A stretch of DNA of 44,622 bases from Nitrospirota bacterium. GTDB taxonomy: Bacteria; Nitrospinota; Nitrospinia; Nitrospinales; VA-1. The notes beneath the pieces are model-generated. The model saw only the letters and a program-made list of their open reading frames with translations, was not told the DNA's origin and ran no database searches. Of the stretch, positions 30,519 through 40,261 are shown in pieces (within the stretch, counting starts at the first letter, position 1; each line of letters starts with the position of its first letter). Position numbers and translations under genes: made by a program. The stretch is from the NCBI GenBank assembly GCA_003246675.1, contig QJZQ01000091.1, positions 1 through 44,622 on the forward strand, written 5' to 3'.

Positions 30519-31865
30519 TCAAAGTGTTTCGAGGGTCTCGACGAGGCGGTCGATTTCTTCGCGGGTGTTCATCTCGGTGGCGGCAAGCAGCAGGCTGTTT
30601 GAAAGTTCCGGATAGGCGCCGGCAAGCGGCCAGCCGGCGATGATCCTGTTTTCCAGCAGCGCGGCCTGGATGTCCTCCACCGGGGCCGGGCATTCCAGCA
30701 CGAATTCGTTGAACGTGTCGCCCGCGAAGCGAATTTTGAAACCGGGCACCTTGGCGAGACGGTTTTTCAGGTAATCGGCTTTTCGCAGGTTGAGCAGGGC
30801 GATTTCCCTGAGGCCCCTCTTGCCCATGATGGCGAGGAATATCGTGGCCGCCAGGGCGCAGAGCGCCTGGTTGGTGCAGATGTTGGACGTGGCTCTTTCC
30901 CGGCGGATGTGCTGTTCCCGGGTGGACAGGGTGAGGACGAAAGAGCGCCGCCCTTCGCGGTCGACGGTTTCGCCCGCCAGGCGGCCGGGCATCTGCCGCA
31001 GGAATTTTTCCCGCGTGGCGAAGAACCCCACGTAGGGTCCGCCGAAGGACAGAGGCAGCCCGAAGGATTGCCCCTCGCCCACAACGATATCCGCACCGCG
31101 CTCGCCCGGCGGCTTGAGCAGGCCCAGCGAGAGCGCCTCGACCACGTTGACGATGAGCAGGGTGTTGTTGGCGGCCAGCACCGGCGCGAGGCCGGCGTAC
31201 TCTTCCACCACGCCGAAAAAATTCGGGCTTTGCAGGACGACGGCGGCGGTGTGTTCGCCGAGCTGGCTTTTCAACGCCTCCAGGTCGGTCTTGCCGCGGG
31301 CGTCGTAGGGAATTTCCTTGAGGTGGATGTCGCTCCCGCGGGTGTAGGTTTCCACCACCTGCCGGTATTCGGGGTGCACGGTCCGGGCGATGAGGATCTC
31401 GTTTCTGCCCGCCAGCCGGCTCGCCATCACCACGGCTTCGGCGAGGGCGGAGGCGCCGTCGTACATCGACGCGTTGGCGATCTCCATGCCCGTGAGCATC
31501 GAGACGAGGGTCTGAAATTCGAAGATGGCCTGCAGCGTTCCCTGGCTCACTTCCGGCTGGTAGGGGGTGTAGCTGGTGGCGAACTCACCGCGCAAAATCA
31601 AATGATCGAGCACCACCGGGCTCATGTGCCGGTAGGCGCCGGCGCCAAGAAAGAGGGCCGTCTCCTCGGGGTCGGGATTGCGCTTCTCGAGCCTGCGCAT
31701 GAGGGCGATGAGTTCGGTTTCGGAAAGCGCGGGTGGAAGCTTGAGCGGCTCCGTGCCGAGACGCAGGGATTCCGGGATGCAGTCAAAAAGTTCGTCGATG
31801 GCGCCGATGCCGATTCTGGCGAGCATTTCCTCGATATCTTTTTCCGTGTGCGGGATGTAGCGCAT
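30519..31865 (-). CDS. gcvPA: Glycine dehydrogenase (decarboxylating) subunit 1
   Basis: A 448-residue subunit of the split P-protein of the glycine cleavage system, which decarboxylates glycine and passes the aminomethyl group to lipoyl-GcvH. The N-terminus MRYIPHTEKDIEEML, SYTPYQPEVSQGT, the NASMYDGASALAEA block and GLPLSFGGPYVGF are family hallmarks. The start at the ATG at 31865 matches the conserved N-terminus. The PLP Lys belongs to subunit 2 (GcvPB), which is not encoded next to it: the downstream neighbour is a convergent flavin oxidoreductase. gcvH lies 25 bases upstream. Confidence 0.95.
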   Translation of the reverse strand: MRYIPHTEKDIEEMLARIGIGAIDELFDCIPESLRLGTEPLKLPPALSETELIALMRRLEKRNPDPEETALFLGAGAYRHMSPVVLDHLILRGEFATSYTPYQPEVSQGTLQAIFEFQTLVSMLTGMEIANASMYDGASALAEAVVMASRLAGRNEILIARTVHPEYRQVVETYTRGSDIHLKEIPYDARGKTDLEALKSQLGEHTAAVVLQSPNFFGVVEEYAGLAPVLAANNTLLIVNVVEALSLGLLKPPGERGADIVVGEGQSFGLPLSFGGPYVGFFATREKFLRQMPGRLAGETVDREGRRSFVLTLSTREQHIRRERATSNICTNQALCALAATIFLAIMGKRGLREIALLNLRKADYLKNRLAKVPGFKIRFAGDTFNEFVLECPAPVEDIQAALLENRIIAGWPLAGAYPELSNSLLLAATEMNTREEIDRLVETLETL

Positions 31866-31890
31866 GAGCTGGCTGGCCGGGGTCAGGTGG

Positions 31891-32277
31891 TTATTGTTCG
31901 TTCTCGCATTGTTTGGTGTATTGATCCGCATCCATCAGGCTGTCGAGTTCCTTGGGGTCGGAAAGCTCGATTTCGATGATCCACCCCTTGTCGTAAGGAT
32001 CGGTGTTGACGAGTTCGGGCTGGGTTTCCAGCTTCTTGTTCACGGCGGTCACCCGGCCGCTCACCGGCGAGAACAGGTCGGAAACGGTTTTCACCGATTC
32101 GACGACGCCGAAGGTGCCGCCCTGGCTGAGTTGCGCGTCCATCTTGGGAAGCTCCACGAACACCACGTCTCCCAGTTGTTCCTGGGCGAAGGCGGTGATG
32201 CCGACCACCCCGCGGCCGTCCGTGACGCGAATCCATTCGTGCTCCATTGTGAACTTGAGACCCTTTGGGAACTCCAT
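31891..32277 (-). CDS. gcvH: Glycine cleavage system H protein
   Basis: A 128-residue lipoyl carrier protein. It shuttles the aminomethyl group between the P and T proteins. Lys63 in GVVESVKTVSDLFSPVSG is the lipoylation site. The N-terminal HEWIRV block and the later DKGWIIEIELS segment are intact, so length and motifs are normal. GGGAGG lies four bases before the ATG. It sits between gcvT (39 bases upstream) and gcvPA in the expected order. Confidence 0.97.
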   Translation of the reverse strand: MEFPKGLKFTMEHEWIRVTDGRGVVGITAFAQEQLGDVVFVELPKMDAQLSQGGTFGVVESVKTVSDLFSPVSGRVTAVNKKLETQPELVNTDPYDKGWIIEIELSDPKELDSLMDADQYTKQCENEQ

Positions 32278-32316
32278 GTCGCCTCCCTTTTTGAATGACT
32301 TGAATTGATTTGAAAA

Positions 32317-33435
32317 TTATTTCTTCACGCGGCTCGGCAGAAACGGCGTCGCCACCACTTGCGCGGCCACCGGCTGGTTGCGGATTTCCACCTCCAGACG
32401 GGTTCCCGGCGCCGCGAGCGCCCGGTCCACGTAGCCCATGCCGATTCCCTTGTTGAGAGACGGGGAAAAGGTGCCGCTGGTCAGTTCGCCTGCCGGTTGG
32501 CCGTCCTTCAAGATCCGGTAATGCGGCCGGGGGACGCCGCGCTCGAGAAGCTCGAGGCCGACGAGCCTGCGCGCGGGCCCGGTTTCCTTCTGCCGGGCGA
32601 TGGCGTCGTGGCCGATGAACTCGCCCTTGCCGAGCTTCACCACCCAGCCGAGGCCCGCTTCCAGGGGGCCGGTCGCATCGCTGATATCGTTGCCATACAG
32701 GGCGTAGCCCATCTCCAGCCTGAGGGTGTCTCGCGCGGCGAGGCCGATGGGCTGAAGGTCCCACGCGCGGCCCGCTTCAAGCAGGGCGCGGAACAGGGGC
32801 TCGGCCTGGTTCCAGCCGGTGTAGATTTCGAAGCCGTCCTCGCCTGTGTAGCCGGTTCGGGAAATTATACAATCATTGTTGTGGATTTTCCCTTTTTTAA
32901 AGTGGTAGTATCTCAGGTCTCCCAGCGAAACGTCGCACAGGGGTTGCAGAAGGGCTTCCGCGTGCTTACCCTGAAGGGCCAGTTGGGCGGTTTTAAGGCT
33001 GATGTCGCTGACTTCGACGTTGAAAGACCCGGCCCGGCCCTGAATCCACCGAAAATCCTTTTCGGTATTCGATGCGTTCACGCATAGAAAATAATGGTCT
33101 TCGGCAAAGCGGTGGACGAGCAGGTCGTCCACGATGCCACCGTCCTCCGTGCACATGACGCTGTAGAGGATGGACCGGTCGGCCATTTTGCCGATGTCGT
33201 TAGTGAGGATTTTTTGCAGCAGGGCCCCCGCGTCCCGGCCCTTCACGTCGATCTCTCCCATGTGGCTGACATCGAAGAGGCCCACCCCGTCGCGGACCGA
33301 CAGGTGTTCCTTCATCACGCCCGCGTATTGAATGGGCATGTTCCAGCCCGCGAAGGGCACCATTTTTGCCCCCAGTTCCTTATGAACTTCAAACAGGGCC
33401 GTGGTTTTTAAACTGGTGGAAGAACCTTGAGACAT
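32317..33435 (-). CDS. gcvT: Aminomethyltransferase (glycine cleavage T protein)
   Basis: A 372-residue enzyme that releases ammonia from the aminomethyl-lipoyl intermediate and forms 5,10-methylene-tetrahydrofolate. Conserved blocks include the VPFAGWNMPIQY opening, GLFDVSHMGEI, YSVMCTEDGGIVDDLLV with the catalytic Asp region, RTGYTGEDGFEIY and LAARDTLRLEMGYALYGND. It is first in the gcvT-gcvH-gcvPA unit. The 114-base gap upstream is shared with a divergent nucleotidyltransferase gene and should contain its promoter. Confidence 0.97.
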   Translation of the reverse strand: MSQGSSTSLKTTALFEVHKELGAKMVPFAGWNMPIQYAGVMKEHLSVRDGVGLFDVSHMGEIDVKGRDAGALLQKILTNDIGKMADRSILYSVMCTEDGGIVDDLLVHRFAEDHYFLCVNASNTEKDFRWIQGRAGSFNVEVSDISLKTAQLALQGKHAEALLQPLCDVSLGDLRYYHFKKGKIHNNDCIISRTGYTGEDGFEIYTGWNQAEPLFRALLEAGRAWDLQPIGLAARDTLRLEMGYALYGNDISDATGPLEAGLGWVVKLGKGEFIGHDAIARQKETGPARRLVGLELLERGVPRPHYRILKDGQPAGELTSGTFSPSLNKGIGMGYVDRALAAPGTRLEVEIRNQPVAAQVVATPFLPSRVKK

Positions 33436-33549
33436 GATTGGGGAATTTGGTATCTTGTAGAATAGTGTTAGTGGCTTGTATAGCTAATTTCCCGGCAGAG
33501 CGCAAGGAAGAAAACCGGGCCTGGGGCAGCGGAAACGGGAAGAAAACCG

Positions 33550-34527
33550 ATGGCGGGAAAAAAAATAAAGTACGATACGATCCTTGTGGCGGGGGAGGGG
33601 GAGTCGAGCTACAAGGTGTACCGCCAACACAAGGCGCGCCTTAAAATCAACGGCAAGCGTATCGTCAATTATGTGGTGGAAGCGCTCCAGCAGGTGGATT
33701 CCATCGGCAGGATCTTTATCGTCGGCAAGAAGGAGCCGCTCAGGGAGATCCTCGATGAAGGGGGAATCGATTTAAAATACCCCAAGCCCATTCATGTGGT
33801 CGCCCAGCGTTCCAACCTCTACGAGAACATTTGGCACACCTTTTTCGAAACCCTGCCGGAGAAAATAAGTCCGGAGGATGTGGGCCGCAGCGAATACCGC
33901 GACAAGGCGGTACTGATTGTCCCCTGCGACGCGCCCCTCATCACGGCCCACGAGGTCGAGCATTTCATCCGCCACGCCGATGTGGAAAACCAGGACCATG
34001 TCCTCGGCCTGACGGCGGAGGACAGTCTCAAGCATTTCTACCCGCGCGACGGCAGGCCGGGAATCAAGATGGCCTATCTGCATCTGAAGGAAAAGAGCTA
34101 CCGGCTCAACAATCTGCACCTGGTCAAACCGGTGCGCATCGAGAACCGGCATTACATTCAGAAAATGTATCAGTACCGCTACCAGCGCAACATCAAGAAC
34201 CTGATCCTTTTTGGCCTGTCGCTTTTCGGCAAGGACAAGGCCCGGCATTACCGCTACTACATTGGCTTGCAGATGGGTCTCCTGTTCGGCGGCCTGGGGT
34301 GGAATACTCCGCTCAACTATTTCAGGACCTGGACCCCGAAGCGCGAGCTCGAGGAGAGCATCTCCACGATCATGAAAACCCGCTTCGTGGCCATGGAGGT
34401 GCCCTTTCCCGGCGCCGCCCTGGATATTGACAACGACAGGGACTATGAAACCATGCAGGCGCGGTTCGATGAATGGCGCGAGTATCTCAGCCATCCCGAG
34501 AATTCCCTTCTTTCCTATTCGAGCTAG
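33550..34527 (+). CDS. MobA-like nucleotidyltransferase domain protein
   Basis: A 325-residue soluble protein with a nucleotidyltransferase fold. ILVAGEGESSYKVY replaces the usual Gly-rich AGGxGTR loop, followed by KINGKRIVNYVVEAL. VPCDAPLIT around residue 118 carries the metal-binding Asp, and LDIDNDRDYETMQARF is the closing motif. The middle third (YRYQRNIKNLILFGLSLFG, then RHYRYYIGLQMG) is a basic, aromatic insertion unlike MobA. It probably transfers a nucleotide to a phosphorylated alcohol or cofactor, but the loop change makes this uncertain. It stands alone, divergent from gcvT. Confidence 0.75.
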   Translation: MAGKKIKYDTILVAGEGESSYKVYRQHKARLKINGKRIVNYVVEALQQVDSIGRIFIVGKKEPLREILDEGGIDLKYPKPIHVVAQRSNLYENIWHTFFETLPEKISPEDVGRSEYRDKAVLIVPCDAPLITAHEVEHFIRHADVENQDHVLGLTAEDSLKHFYPRDGRPGIKMAYLHLKEKSYRLNNLHLVKPVRIENRHYIQKMYQYRYQRNIKNLILFGLSLFGKDKARHYRYYIGLQMGLLFGGLGWNTPLNYFRTWTPKRELEESISTIMKTRFVAMEVPFPGAALDIDNDRDYETMQARFDEWREYLSHPENSLLSYSS

Positions 34528-34674
34528 AACCGCCTGCGGGGGAGGCCAGAGGGCGGGGCGGCTCCCCTGTGCAAAAACGCTCGCCTCCGGACGCTGTTTT
34601 CAGGGGCCTCCGGGCCGGGCGCTGGGTAAGGATGTGCTTAATTACCATTTGTATGATAAATTGGCGATAAATAA

Positions 34675-36477
34675 ATGAACCAGAACCAGCTCAGAAATTT
34701 TTCGATCATCGCGCACATCGACCATGGCAAATCCACCCTGGCCGACAAGCTGATCCTTGCCACCGGCGCTTTGGAAAAGCGTCAGATGAAGGAGCAGGTG
34801 CTCGACAGCATGGACCTGGAGCGCGAGCGCGGCATCACCATCAAGGCGCAGACGGTCAACCTGCTCTACAAGAGCCCGAAGGGGGGCGAGTACGGCTTCA
34901 ACATGATCGACACGCCCGGCCATGTCGACTTCACCTACGAGGTGTCGCGCAGCCTGGCCGCCTGCGAAGGGGTGCTGCTGGTGGTGGACGCCACTCAGGG
35001 CATCCAGGCGCAGACCATCGCCAACCTCAACCTGGCGATGAAGCACAACCTGAGCATCATCCCCGTCATCAACAAGGTGGACCTGCCGAGCGCCAACCCC
35101 GAAGCGGTCAAGGAACAGTTGGAGGACGTGCTGCAGATCGAGGCTCACGACGCAGTTTTGGCGAGCGCCAAGGAGGGTATCGGCATCGCCGAGCTGATGG
35201 AAGCCATCGTCGAGCGCATCCCGCCGCCCGTGGGCGACGCGGACAAGCCGCTCAAGTGCCTGCTGTTCGACGCCTGGTACGATTCGTACCGCGGGGTCAT
35301 CGTGCTCATCAAGGTGGTGGAGGGCTCCCTCGCGGTGGGCGATTCGATTCTCCTGATGGCGACGGGAAGAAAATTCATCATCGAGGAGCTTGGCGTCCTC
35401 ACCCCTCTGCCGAAGCAGGTGGACTCGTTCAAGGCGGGCGAGGTCGGCTACATGATCGCCAATATCAAAGAACTCGATCAGACCAAAATCGGCGATACCG
35501 TCACGCACGTGGCGCGGCCCACCGATGCTCCGCTGCCGGGCTACAAGGAAGTGAAGCCGATGGTGTTCAGCGGCCTCTACCCCATCAGCGGCGACCAGTA
35601 CGAATTGCTGCGCGACGCGCTCAAGAAGCTGACCCTGAACGACGCCTCGGTCACCTACGAAGCGGAAACCTCGACGGCCCTCGGTTTCGGCTTCCGCTGC
35701 GGTTTCCTCGGGCTTTTACATATGGAGATCGTCCGCGAGCGCCTGGAGCGGGAATACAACGTGGAGCTGCTCACCACCGCGCCCACCGTCGTCTACAAGG
35801 TCATCACCACCAGCGACGAAGTCATCCTCATCGATAACCCCTCGAAGCTCAAGGGCATCAAGAATGTCGACCGGATGGAAGAGCCGTACGTCCGAGGCAC
35901 CATCATCATGCCGGAGGAGTACATCGGCACCATCATGGCGCTGACGCGCGACCGCCGCGGCATCCAGACGAAAATGGAATACCTGGCTCCGGGCACGGTG
36001 CTGTTCGAATACCATCTGCCCTTCAACGAGATCGTCCTCGATTTTTACGATCGCCTGAAATCCAGCACCAAGGGCTATGCCTCGTTCGATTACGAGTTCT
36101 TGGATTTCCGGGCTTCGAATCTGGTGAAGTTGGACGTTTTGCTCAACGGCGAGCTGGTGGACGCGCTGTCCCTCATCTGCCACAAGGACAAGGTGCAATA
36201 CCTGGGGCGCGATCTCGCCAAGAAACTCAAGGAGCAGATTCCCCGGCAGATGTATGAGGTGATCATCCAGGCCGCCGTGGGCACCAAGGTGCTCGCGCGC
36301 GAGACCATCAAGGCCCTGCGCAAGAACGTGCTGGCCAAGTGCTACGGCGGCGACATCACACGAAAGAGAAAGCTGCTGGAAAAACAGAAGGCGGGCAAGA
36401 AAAAAATGAAACAGGTGGGTAAAGTGGAGATCCCGCAGGAAGCCTTTCTCGCGGTGCTGAGGACCGATGGCAAATAA
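34675..36477 (+). CDS. lepA: Elongation factor 4 (back-translocating GTPase)
   Basis: A 600-residue translational GTPase of normal length that remobilises stalled ribosomes. The G motifs are intact: [26 protein letters not shown] and [29 protein letters not shown] and the C-terminal LepA-specific domain with [20 protein letters not shown] are also present. The ATG at 34675 has only a weak binding site. lepB starts within its last codons (11-base overlap), a common bacterial arrangement. Confidence 0.98.
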   Translation: MNQNQLRNFSIIAHIDHGKSTLADKLILATGALEKRQMKEQVLDSMDLERERGITIKAQTVNLLYKSPKGGEYGFNMIDTPGHVDFTYEVSRSLAACEGVLLVVDATQGIQAQTIANLNLAMKHNLSIIPVINKVDLPSANPEAVKEQLEDVLQIEAHDAVLASAKEGIGIAELMEAIVERIPPPVGDADKPLKCLLFDAWYDSYRGVIVLIKVVEGSLAVGDSILLMATGRKFIIEELGVLTPLPKQVDSFKAGEVGYMIANIKELDQTKIGDTVTHVARPTDAPLPGYKEVKPMVFSGLYPISGDQYELLRDALKKLTLNDASVTYEAETSTALGFGFRCGFLGLLHMEIVRERLEREYNVELLTTAPTVVYKVITTSDEVILIDNPSKLKGIKNVDRMEEPYVRGTIIMPEEYIGTIMALTRDRRGIQTKMEYLAPGTVLFEYHLPFNEIVLDFYDRLKSSTKGYASFDYEFLDFRASNLVKLDVLLNGELVDALSLICHKDKVQYLGRDLAKKLKEQIPRQMYEVIIQAAVGTKVLARETIKALRKNVLAKCYGGDITRKRKLLEKQKAGKKKMKQVGKVEIPQEAFLAVLRTDGK

Positions 36478-37141
36478 CAAGACGAAAGCCGCCGGCGACT
36501 CCGGCGAAGTGAAGCAAAAAAGTGTATTCAGGGAGTACGCCGAAGCGATCGGAATCGCGCTTCTGCTCGCCCTGTTCATCCGCACCTTCATCGTGCAGGC
36601 GTTCAAGATTCCCTCCGGCTCGATGGAAAACACCCTGCTGATCGGCGACCATATCATCGTCACCAAGTATTCCTACGGCATTCACATTCCCAACGAGGTG
36701 CTGGTTCTGGGCACGCAGCTGTTCAAGGACATCGTCCTGCTCCAGAAAGTGCCCGAGCGCGGCGACATCATCGTCTTCAAATTCCCGCGCGACGAAAAGC
36801 GCGACTTCATCAAGCGGGTCATCGGCCTGCCGGGGGATATCCTCGAAGTGAAGCGGCAGCGCGTGTTCATCAACGGTCAGCCCTACGCCGACCCGCACGC
36901 CCGCCACACCCGCCCGCCGCCGGACGAGTCCTTTAAGCCAAGGGACGATTTCGGCCCGGTGCGCGTGCCCGAGGGGCACGTGTTCGTGATGGGCGACAAC
37001 CGCGAGAACAGCGAGGACAGCCGCTACTGGGGTTTCCTCGACATCAAGAAGATACGCGGCAAAGCGCAGTTCATCTACTGGTCCTGGAACGGGCCGGAAA
37101 GCTCCATCCGTTTCGACCGCTTCGGTCAGCTGCTTGAGTAA
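36467..37141 (+). CDS. lepB: Signal peptidase I
   Basis: A 224-residue membrane protease that removes signal peptides from exported proteins. A single N-terminal membrane helix (about 25-45) is followed by the catalytic Ser52 in PSGSMENTL. The general-base Lys116 lies in [12 protein letters not shown], and the late box [14 protein letters not shown] is complete. The first 20 residues are charged and cytoplasmic. Its start overlaps lepA, and the next HAD gene begins within or just after its end, so the three are likely one operon. Confidence 0.97.
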   Translation: MANNKTKAAGDSGEVKQKSVFREYAEAIGIALLLALFIRTFIVQAFKIPSGSMENTLLIGDHIIVTKYSYGIHIPNEVLVLGTQLFKDIVLLQKVPERGDIIVFKFPRDEKRDFIKRVIGLPGDILEVKRQRVFINGQPYADPHARHTRPPPDESFKPRDDFGPVRVPEGHVFVMGDNRENSEDSRYWGFLDIKKIRGKAQFIYWSWNGPESSIRFDRFGQLLE

Positions 37142-37187
37142 AACCGAGGGCCGACAGCCAGCGGCCAGGCCCGTAACCCCCCGCCTC

Positions 37188-37874
37188 ATGGAAACACTGA
37201 AAGCCCTGCTCGACCAAACGCGCACCGTGATCCTGGATTTCGACGGCCTGCTGGCCGATTCCGAGCCCTACCACTACCGCGCCTACAACGAAGTGTTCGA
37301 ACGCTACGGCCACACCCTCGACCCGGACGAATACTGGGTGGAGTGGACCTCCAAGGGCAAAGGCATCGCAGGAGAGATCGAACGGCACAACCTGGAGCTG
37401 CCGATCGACCCGGTGGCCCTGCGTCAGCAAAAATTTGAAGTCTATTCGCGCTTCTGCGAAAGCGGCGCGATCCGGCTGTTTCCCGAGGCGATGCGCCTGG
37501 CCGAGTTGCTGGCCGCCCGCCACACCCTGGCCATCGCCTCCGGCTCCTTCGGCCACGACATCCGCGCGATCCTCAATAACGCCGGGGCTCTGCACCTGTT
37601 CCCGCTCATTTTCGGCAAAGAAGCGGCCCCGCGCGAAAAACCCCATCCCGACATTTTCCTCAAGGCCGCACAGGCCGCCGGCACCGACCCCGCGGCCTGC
37701 ATCGTGGTGGAAGACGCGCTCAAGGGGCTCTTGGCCGCCCGCGAAGCGGGCATGCCGTGCGTCATCATCCGCAACCCGCTCAATAAGAATATCGATTTTA
37801 GTGGCGCGGCGCTGGAGCTTCCCAGCCTGGGAGAATTCGTCGCGCTATTGGAAAAGGTGGACCCCACCGCCTGA
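37188..37874 (+). CDS. HAD-superfamily hydrolase, beta-phosphoglucomutase-like
   Basis: A 228-residue HAD subfamily IA protein. Motif I is VILDFDGLLADSEP with both Asp residues, motif II is ASGSF, motif III is REKPHPDIFLKAA with Lys, and motif IV is CIVVEDALKGLLAA. The helical cap domain lies between about 20 and 95. It probably dephosphorylates or isomerises a small sugar phosphate. The ATG at 37188 is used; a TTG at 37134 overlapping the lepB stop would add 18 residues. It is the last gene of the lepA-lepB unit. Confidence 0.85.
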   Translation: METLKALLDQTRTVILDFDGLLADSEPYHYRAYNEVFERYGHTLDPDEYWVEWTSKGKGIAGEIERHNLELPIDPVALRQQKFEVYSRFCESGAIRLFPEAMRLAELLAARHTLAIASGSFGHDIRAILNNAGALHLFPLIFGKEAAPREKPHPDIFLKAAQAAGTDPAACIVVEDALKGLLAAREAGMPCVIIRNPLNKNIDFSGAALELPSLGEFVALLEKVDPTA

Positions 37875-37920
37875 AGCGGAGCCGGGTTCAAAAGCGGCGG
37901 CAAGGCATGCGCGCCAGCGG

Positions 37921-38145
37921 TCAGCTTCTTTTTAGCAGAATCTGCAGGGGGGAAAACTCGGGGAGGTGGAGGCTGGGCATGGCTTTCTTCAGCAAGGGGC
38001 GAATGGCCAGGTAGATGTAGGCCAGCCCGAGCAGGGAAAGCGGAATGCACACCAGGAAAACCAGAATATTGACGACGATCATCATTTCCCTTTCATCCTC
38101 GCCGCCGAAAGGCCAAAAATCCCCCGGCGTCAAAAAAATCAGCAC
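37921..38145 (-). CDS. Small single-helix membrane protein
   Basis: A 74-residue protein with an N-terminal segment FLTPGDFWPFGGEDE and one membrane helix (about 22-45, VVNILVFLVCIPLSLLGLAY). A basic, Pro-containing C-terminus follows. I use a GTG at 38145 because AGAGGG lies five bases upstream; an ATG at 38085 is an alternative and would leave just the helix and tail. It converges on the HAD gene. No family is recognised. Confidence 0.5.
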   Translation of the reverse strand: MLIFLTPGDFWPFGGEDEREMMIVVNILVFLVCIPLSLLGLAYIYLAIRPLLKKAMPSLHLPEFSPLQILLKRS

Positions 38146-38472
38146 AGTAGCCCTCTCTTTATATTAGCAAAATTCGTTCCAAAAATTGAACCCCTGTAAA
38201 ACCGCCGCTTATTTTTCCGCCGCTTTGCCCTGTGTGACAAATTTTGTCCAGGTGCCGCATATTGTCGCTTCGGCCGCCGCGGCATGGGCTCGCCCCACGC
38301 TCCGAACGGAAGCCTTTGCGCCAGACGTGGCAGGGGTTGGTTGTGTGTGCTATCTTTGTTCTGTTCATCAGCGAGGAGGGGCGAAAGTCCCTTCCTGGCA
38401 CCGGGAAAGGCAGGCGAAGATCCCGGTTTTTACAGGTAGACATTGTTCATATCGTTCAAATGCATCGGCCCC
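38146..38472. other. Gene-free region between two small membrane-protein genes
   Basis: A 327-base stretch with no supported gene. On the left it is AT-rich and should carry the promoter of the - strand small protein. GACAAA at 38236-38241 faces TTTGTC at 38243-38248 around a single base, a compact operator-like inverted repeat. The rest is GC-rich and unstructured by eye. Confidence 0.4.
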
Positions 38473-38886
38473 ATGACACAGCATATAGAAATGTTCCGGT
38501 GCGACCGGTGCTCCAAAAAATGGAAAGTGGCCTGGGCGGCGGGTAACGGGGCGGCTCACTCGCTTACTTGCGATTGTGGCCGCGTGCTGAAAACGGTCCA
38601 GGTTGCGGAGGGCCATCCGCCCCTGATGGTTCTGCAGCATGCCCACGGGAAAACCCTCCTGGCCTGTCTTCCCGCTATCGCCGGGGGAGCCTTTTATCCG
38701 GTTCTTCCAGACGCCGCCCTCCTGCTGGCCTATGTTCTGTCCTGGGCCCTGAGCATCGCCACTTTTGCCCATGAGCATAACCGCAGCGCATCGGCGCTGG
38801 CTGGAATTGCCCTCTGGTCCCTGGCGCTCGTCTCCGCTGCTGCGGGTGTGGGCGCCCTTGCCGGTCATTACCTGTGGTGGCGGTGA
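38473..38886 (+). CDS. Unknown membrane protein with N-terminal zinc-ribbon-like motif
   Basis: A 137-residue protein. The first 35 residues carry FRCDRCSKKW and TCDCGRVLK, a possible Cys4 zinc ribbon. Three membrane helices follow (about 56-73, 78-95 and 108-130). A rubredoxin-like or zinc-ribbon head on a small membrane body is common among uncharacterised proteins, and I cannot name a family. The ATG at 38473 lacks a clear ribosome-binding site, and a TTG at 38443 is the alternative start. Confidence 0.55.
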   Translation: MTQHIEMFRCDRCSKKWKVAWAAGNGAAHSLTCDCGRVLKTVQVAEGHPPLMVLQHAHGKTLLACLPAIAGGAFYPVLPDAALLLAYVLSWALSIATFAHEHNRSASALAGIALWSLALVSAAAGVGALAGHYLWWR

Positions 38887-38994
38887 TCTTCAGGCAGGTC
38901 GATGACCTTATGCCCGCCCCGATGCCCAGCGAACAGATTTTACGCAAGTGCTGATTCTGTTCGCCCGGCGGCTGGGTTTCAGGCGTGCGCCTGT

Positions 38995-39933
38995 TCAGCC
39001 GGGCAGATTTTTCGCTGCGTCCAATTGGGCCTTGAAGCCGGCGAATAACTGCTGGATCGGCGGGATGAGTTTTTGCTTGAGCTCTTCGGGCACCCAGTTG
39101 ATTTTTTCCACCGGCCACTGGTCGATGCGGTGGATGTCCAGCCCGGCGCGGCGGTAGGGCTCTTCCAGGGCTTCTTCGTAGCCGTAGATCAGGGCGTTGT
39201 GGTAGACCTTGAGGTAGAGTTCGCGGATGGTGTCCGCGTCGTGCAGGCCCTTCATGAATTGGGTGGTGAGGTCCTGGATGATCGGCTCGGCGTGTTCGCG
39301 GAAATCTTCAGAACAGGCGTTCTCCAGCGTCCGGTAAATGATGATGATGTCCTGCAGTAAAAATTTGAGGTCCTTCGGGTCTTTCTCCACCGGTTTGCTG
39401 TTGAGATCGAAAAATTCCTTGTACTCTTTGATGATGCGCACGGCGTCGGCGATGATGGATTCTTCCCACGGCACGACGTTCCAGACGAAGAAGGCTCTCA
39501 GCCAGTGCACGCGCTGGTTCGGGTCCTCCATGTGCAGGGTGATGCTGGGCCGCTTTTTGTTGCTGAAGGGCAGGCGGCCGCCCCACATTTTGAGATCCAG
39601 GTTCAGCCCGTAAGGCAGAAAGGCGCTGTGAAAGCTGTCGCTGTATGCGGCGATGAGTTTTTCGAGGTTGGCGTGTTGTTCCAGGGGGCCTTTCTGCGGC
39701 AGGTTGACGATGCAGTAGAGCCGCCAGATTCTTCTCAGGGCTTTCCCCGTGGGGTCGGCGATGAGGTAGGTGCCGCCCCAGACTCCCGAGGTGATGGGCA
39801 CGTCGAGGCCGTAGGCCTCCCGCATCTTCGCGGTCACCTCCTTTGCGAGGTTGCCGTAAAGTTCGTTGAGATGGTAAAGGTTGATCCGGTCGTCTTCGGT
39901 GAACACGGGGCCGGGGGCTGGAATTTCGTTCAT
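38995..39933 (-). CDS. Conserved-looking protein of unknown function
   Basis: A 312-residue soluble protein without signal peptide. It opens with an Asp/Glu-rich helical part (EDDRINLYHLNELYGNLAKE). It has a central Gly/Trp-rich segment (SGVWGGTYLIADPTGKALRR) and a helical second half with many aromatic residues (LLQDIIIIYRTLENACSEDF). No catalytic motif is recognisable. Codon use and length look like a normal chromosomal gene. It lies just downstream (on the - strand) of a strong terminator and so should have its own promoter. Confidence 0.7.
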   Translation of the reverse strand: MNEIPAPGPVFTEDDRINLYHLNELYGNLAKEVTAKMREAYGLDVPITSGVWGGTYLIADPTGKALRRIWRLYCIVNLPQKGPLEQHANLEKLIAAYSDSFHSAFLPYGLNLDLKMWGGRLPFSNKKRPSITLHMEDPNQRVHWLRAFFVWNVVPWEESIIADAVRIIKEYKEFFDLNSKPVEKDPKDLKFLLQDIIIIYRTLENACSEDFREHAEPIIQDLTTQFMKGLHDADTIRELYLKVYHNALIYGYEEALEEPYRRAGLDIHRIDQWPVEKINWVPEELKQKLIPPIQQLFAGFKAQLDAAKNLPG

Positions 39934-39953
39934 GGGTTAGCGGGGCTCAAAAA

Positions 39954-39990
39954 AAAATTCCATCCCCTGAAATTCCGGGGATGGAATTTT
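39954..39990. terminator. Strong bidirectional terminator
   Basis: Arms at 39954-39967 and 39977-39990 pair perfectly over 14 bp around a 9-base loop, with an A run on one side and a T run on the other. It would end the - strand lipoprotein transcript. Confidence 0.85.
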
Positions 39991-40090
39991 CCTGAACCTT
40001 TGGGGTTGTGTGCTCGATGCGCGAGGTGATTGCCCCCGGGTGCAGACACGTGGGGCGCCTGCGCATCAGAAACGGCTTTCGCTTGCCGTA

Positions 40091-40261
40091 TTACGACCGG
40101 TTCACTTCCTGGATGCCAAGCCGCTTGTAATCTTCATCGGTCAGCATTTTGCCGCCACCGTTGCTGGATGCGGGAGCTGCTCCACCACCGGTTTGAGACG
40201 TGGCGCAACCCACGAGAAAAACGATCAGTGCCAAAGCCAGAAATCGTGCCATGCTTTTCAT
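40091..40261 (-). CDS. Small lipoprotein, 56 residues
   Basis: MKSMARFLALALIVFLVGC is a classic lipoprotein signal with lipobox LVGC, so the mature protein would be lipid-anchored at Cys19 and only 38 residues long. The mature part has a Gly/Ala/Ser linker (TSQTGGGAAPASSNGGGK) followed by LTDEDYKRLGIQEVNRS. Ser at position +3 and Thr near +3 fit outer-membrane sorting. GAGAGGGG lies six bases before the ATG. A promoter lies 140 bases upstream and a strong terminator about 100 bases downstream, so it is a free-standing gene. Function unknown. Confidence 0.8.
   Translation of the reverse strand: MKSMARFLALALIVFLVGCATSQTGGGAAPASSNGGGKMLTDEDYKRLGIQEVNRS

Noticed and set aside
30909..31979. + strand open frame opposite gcvPA and gcvH
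   Set aside because: It crosses two certain genes in antisense and shows shadow composition.
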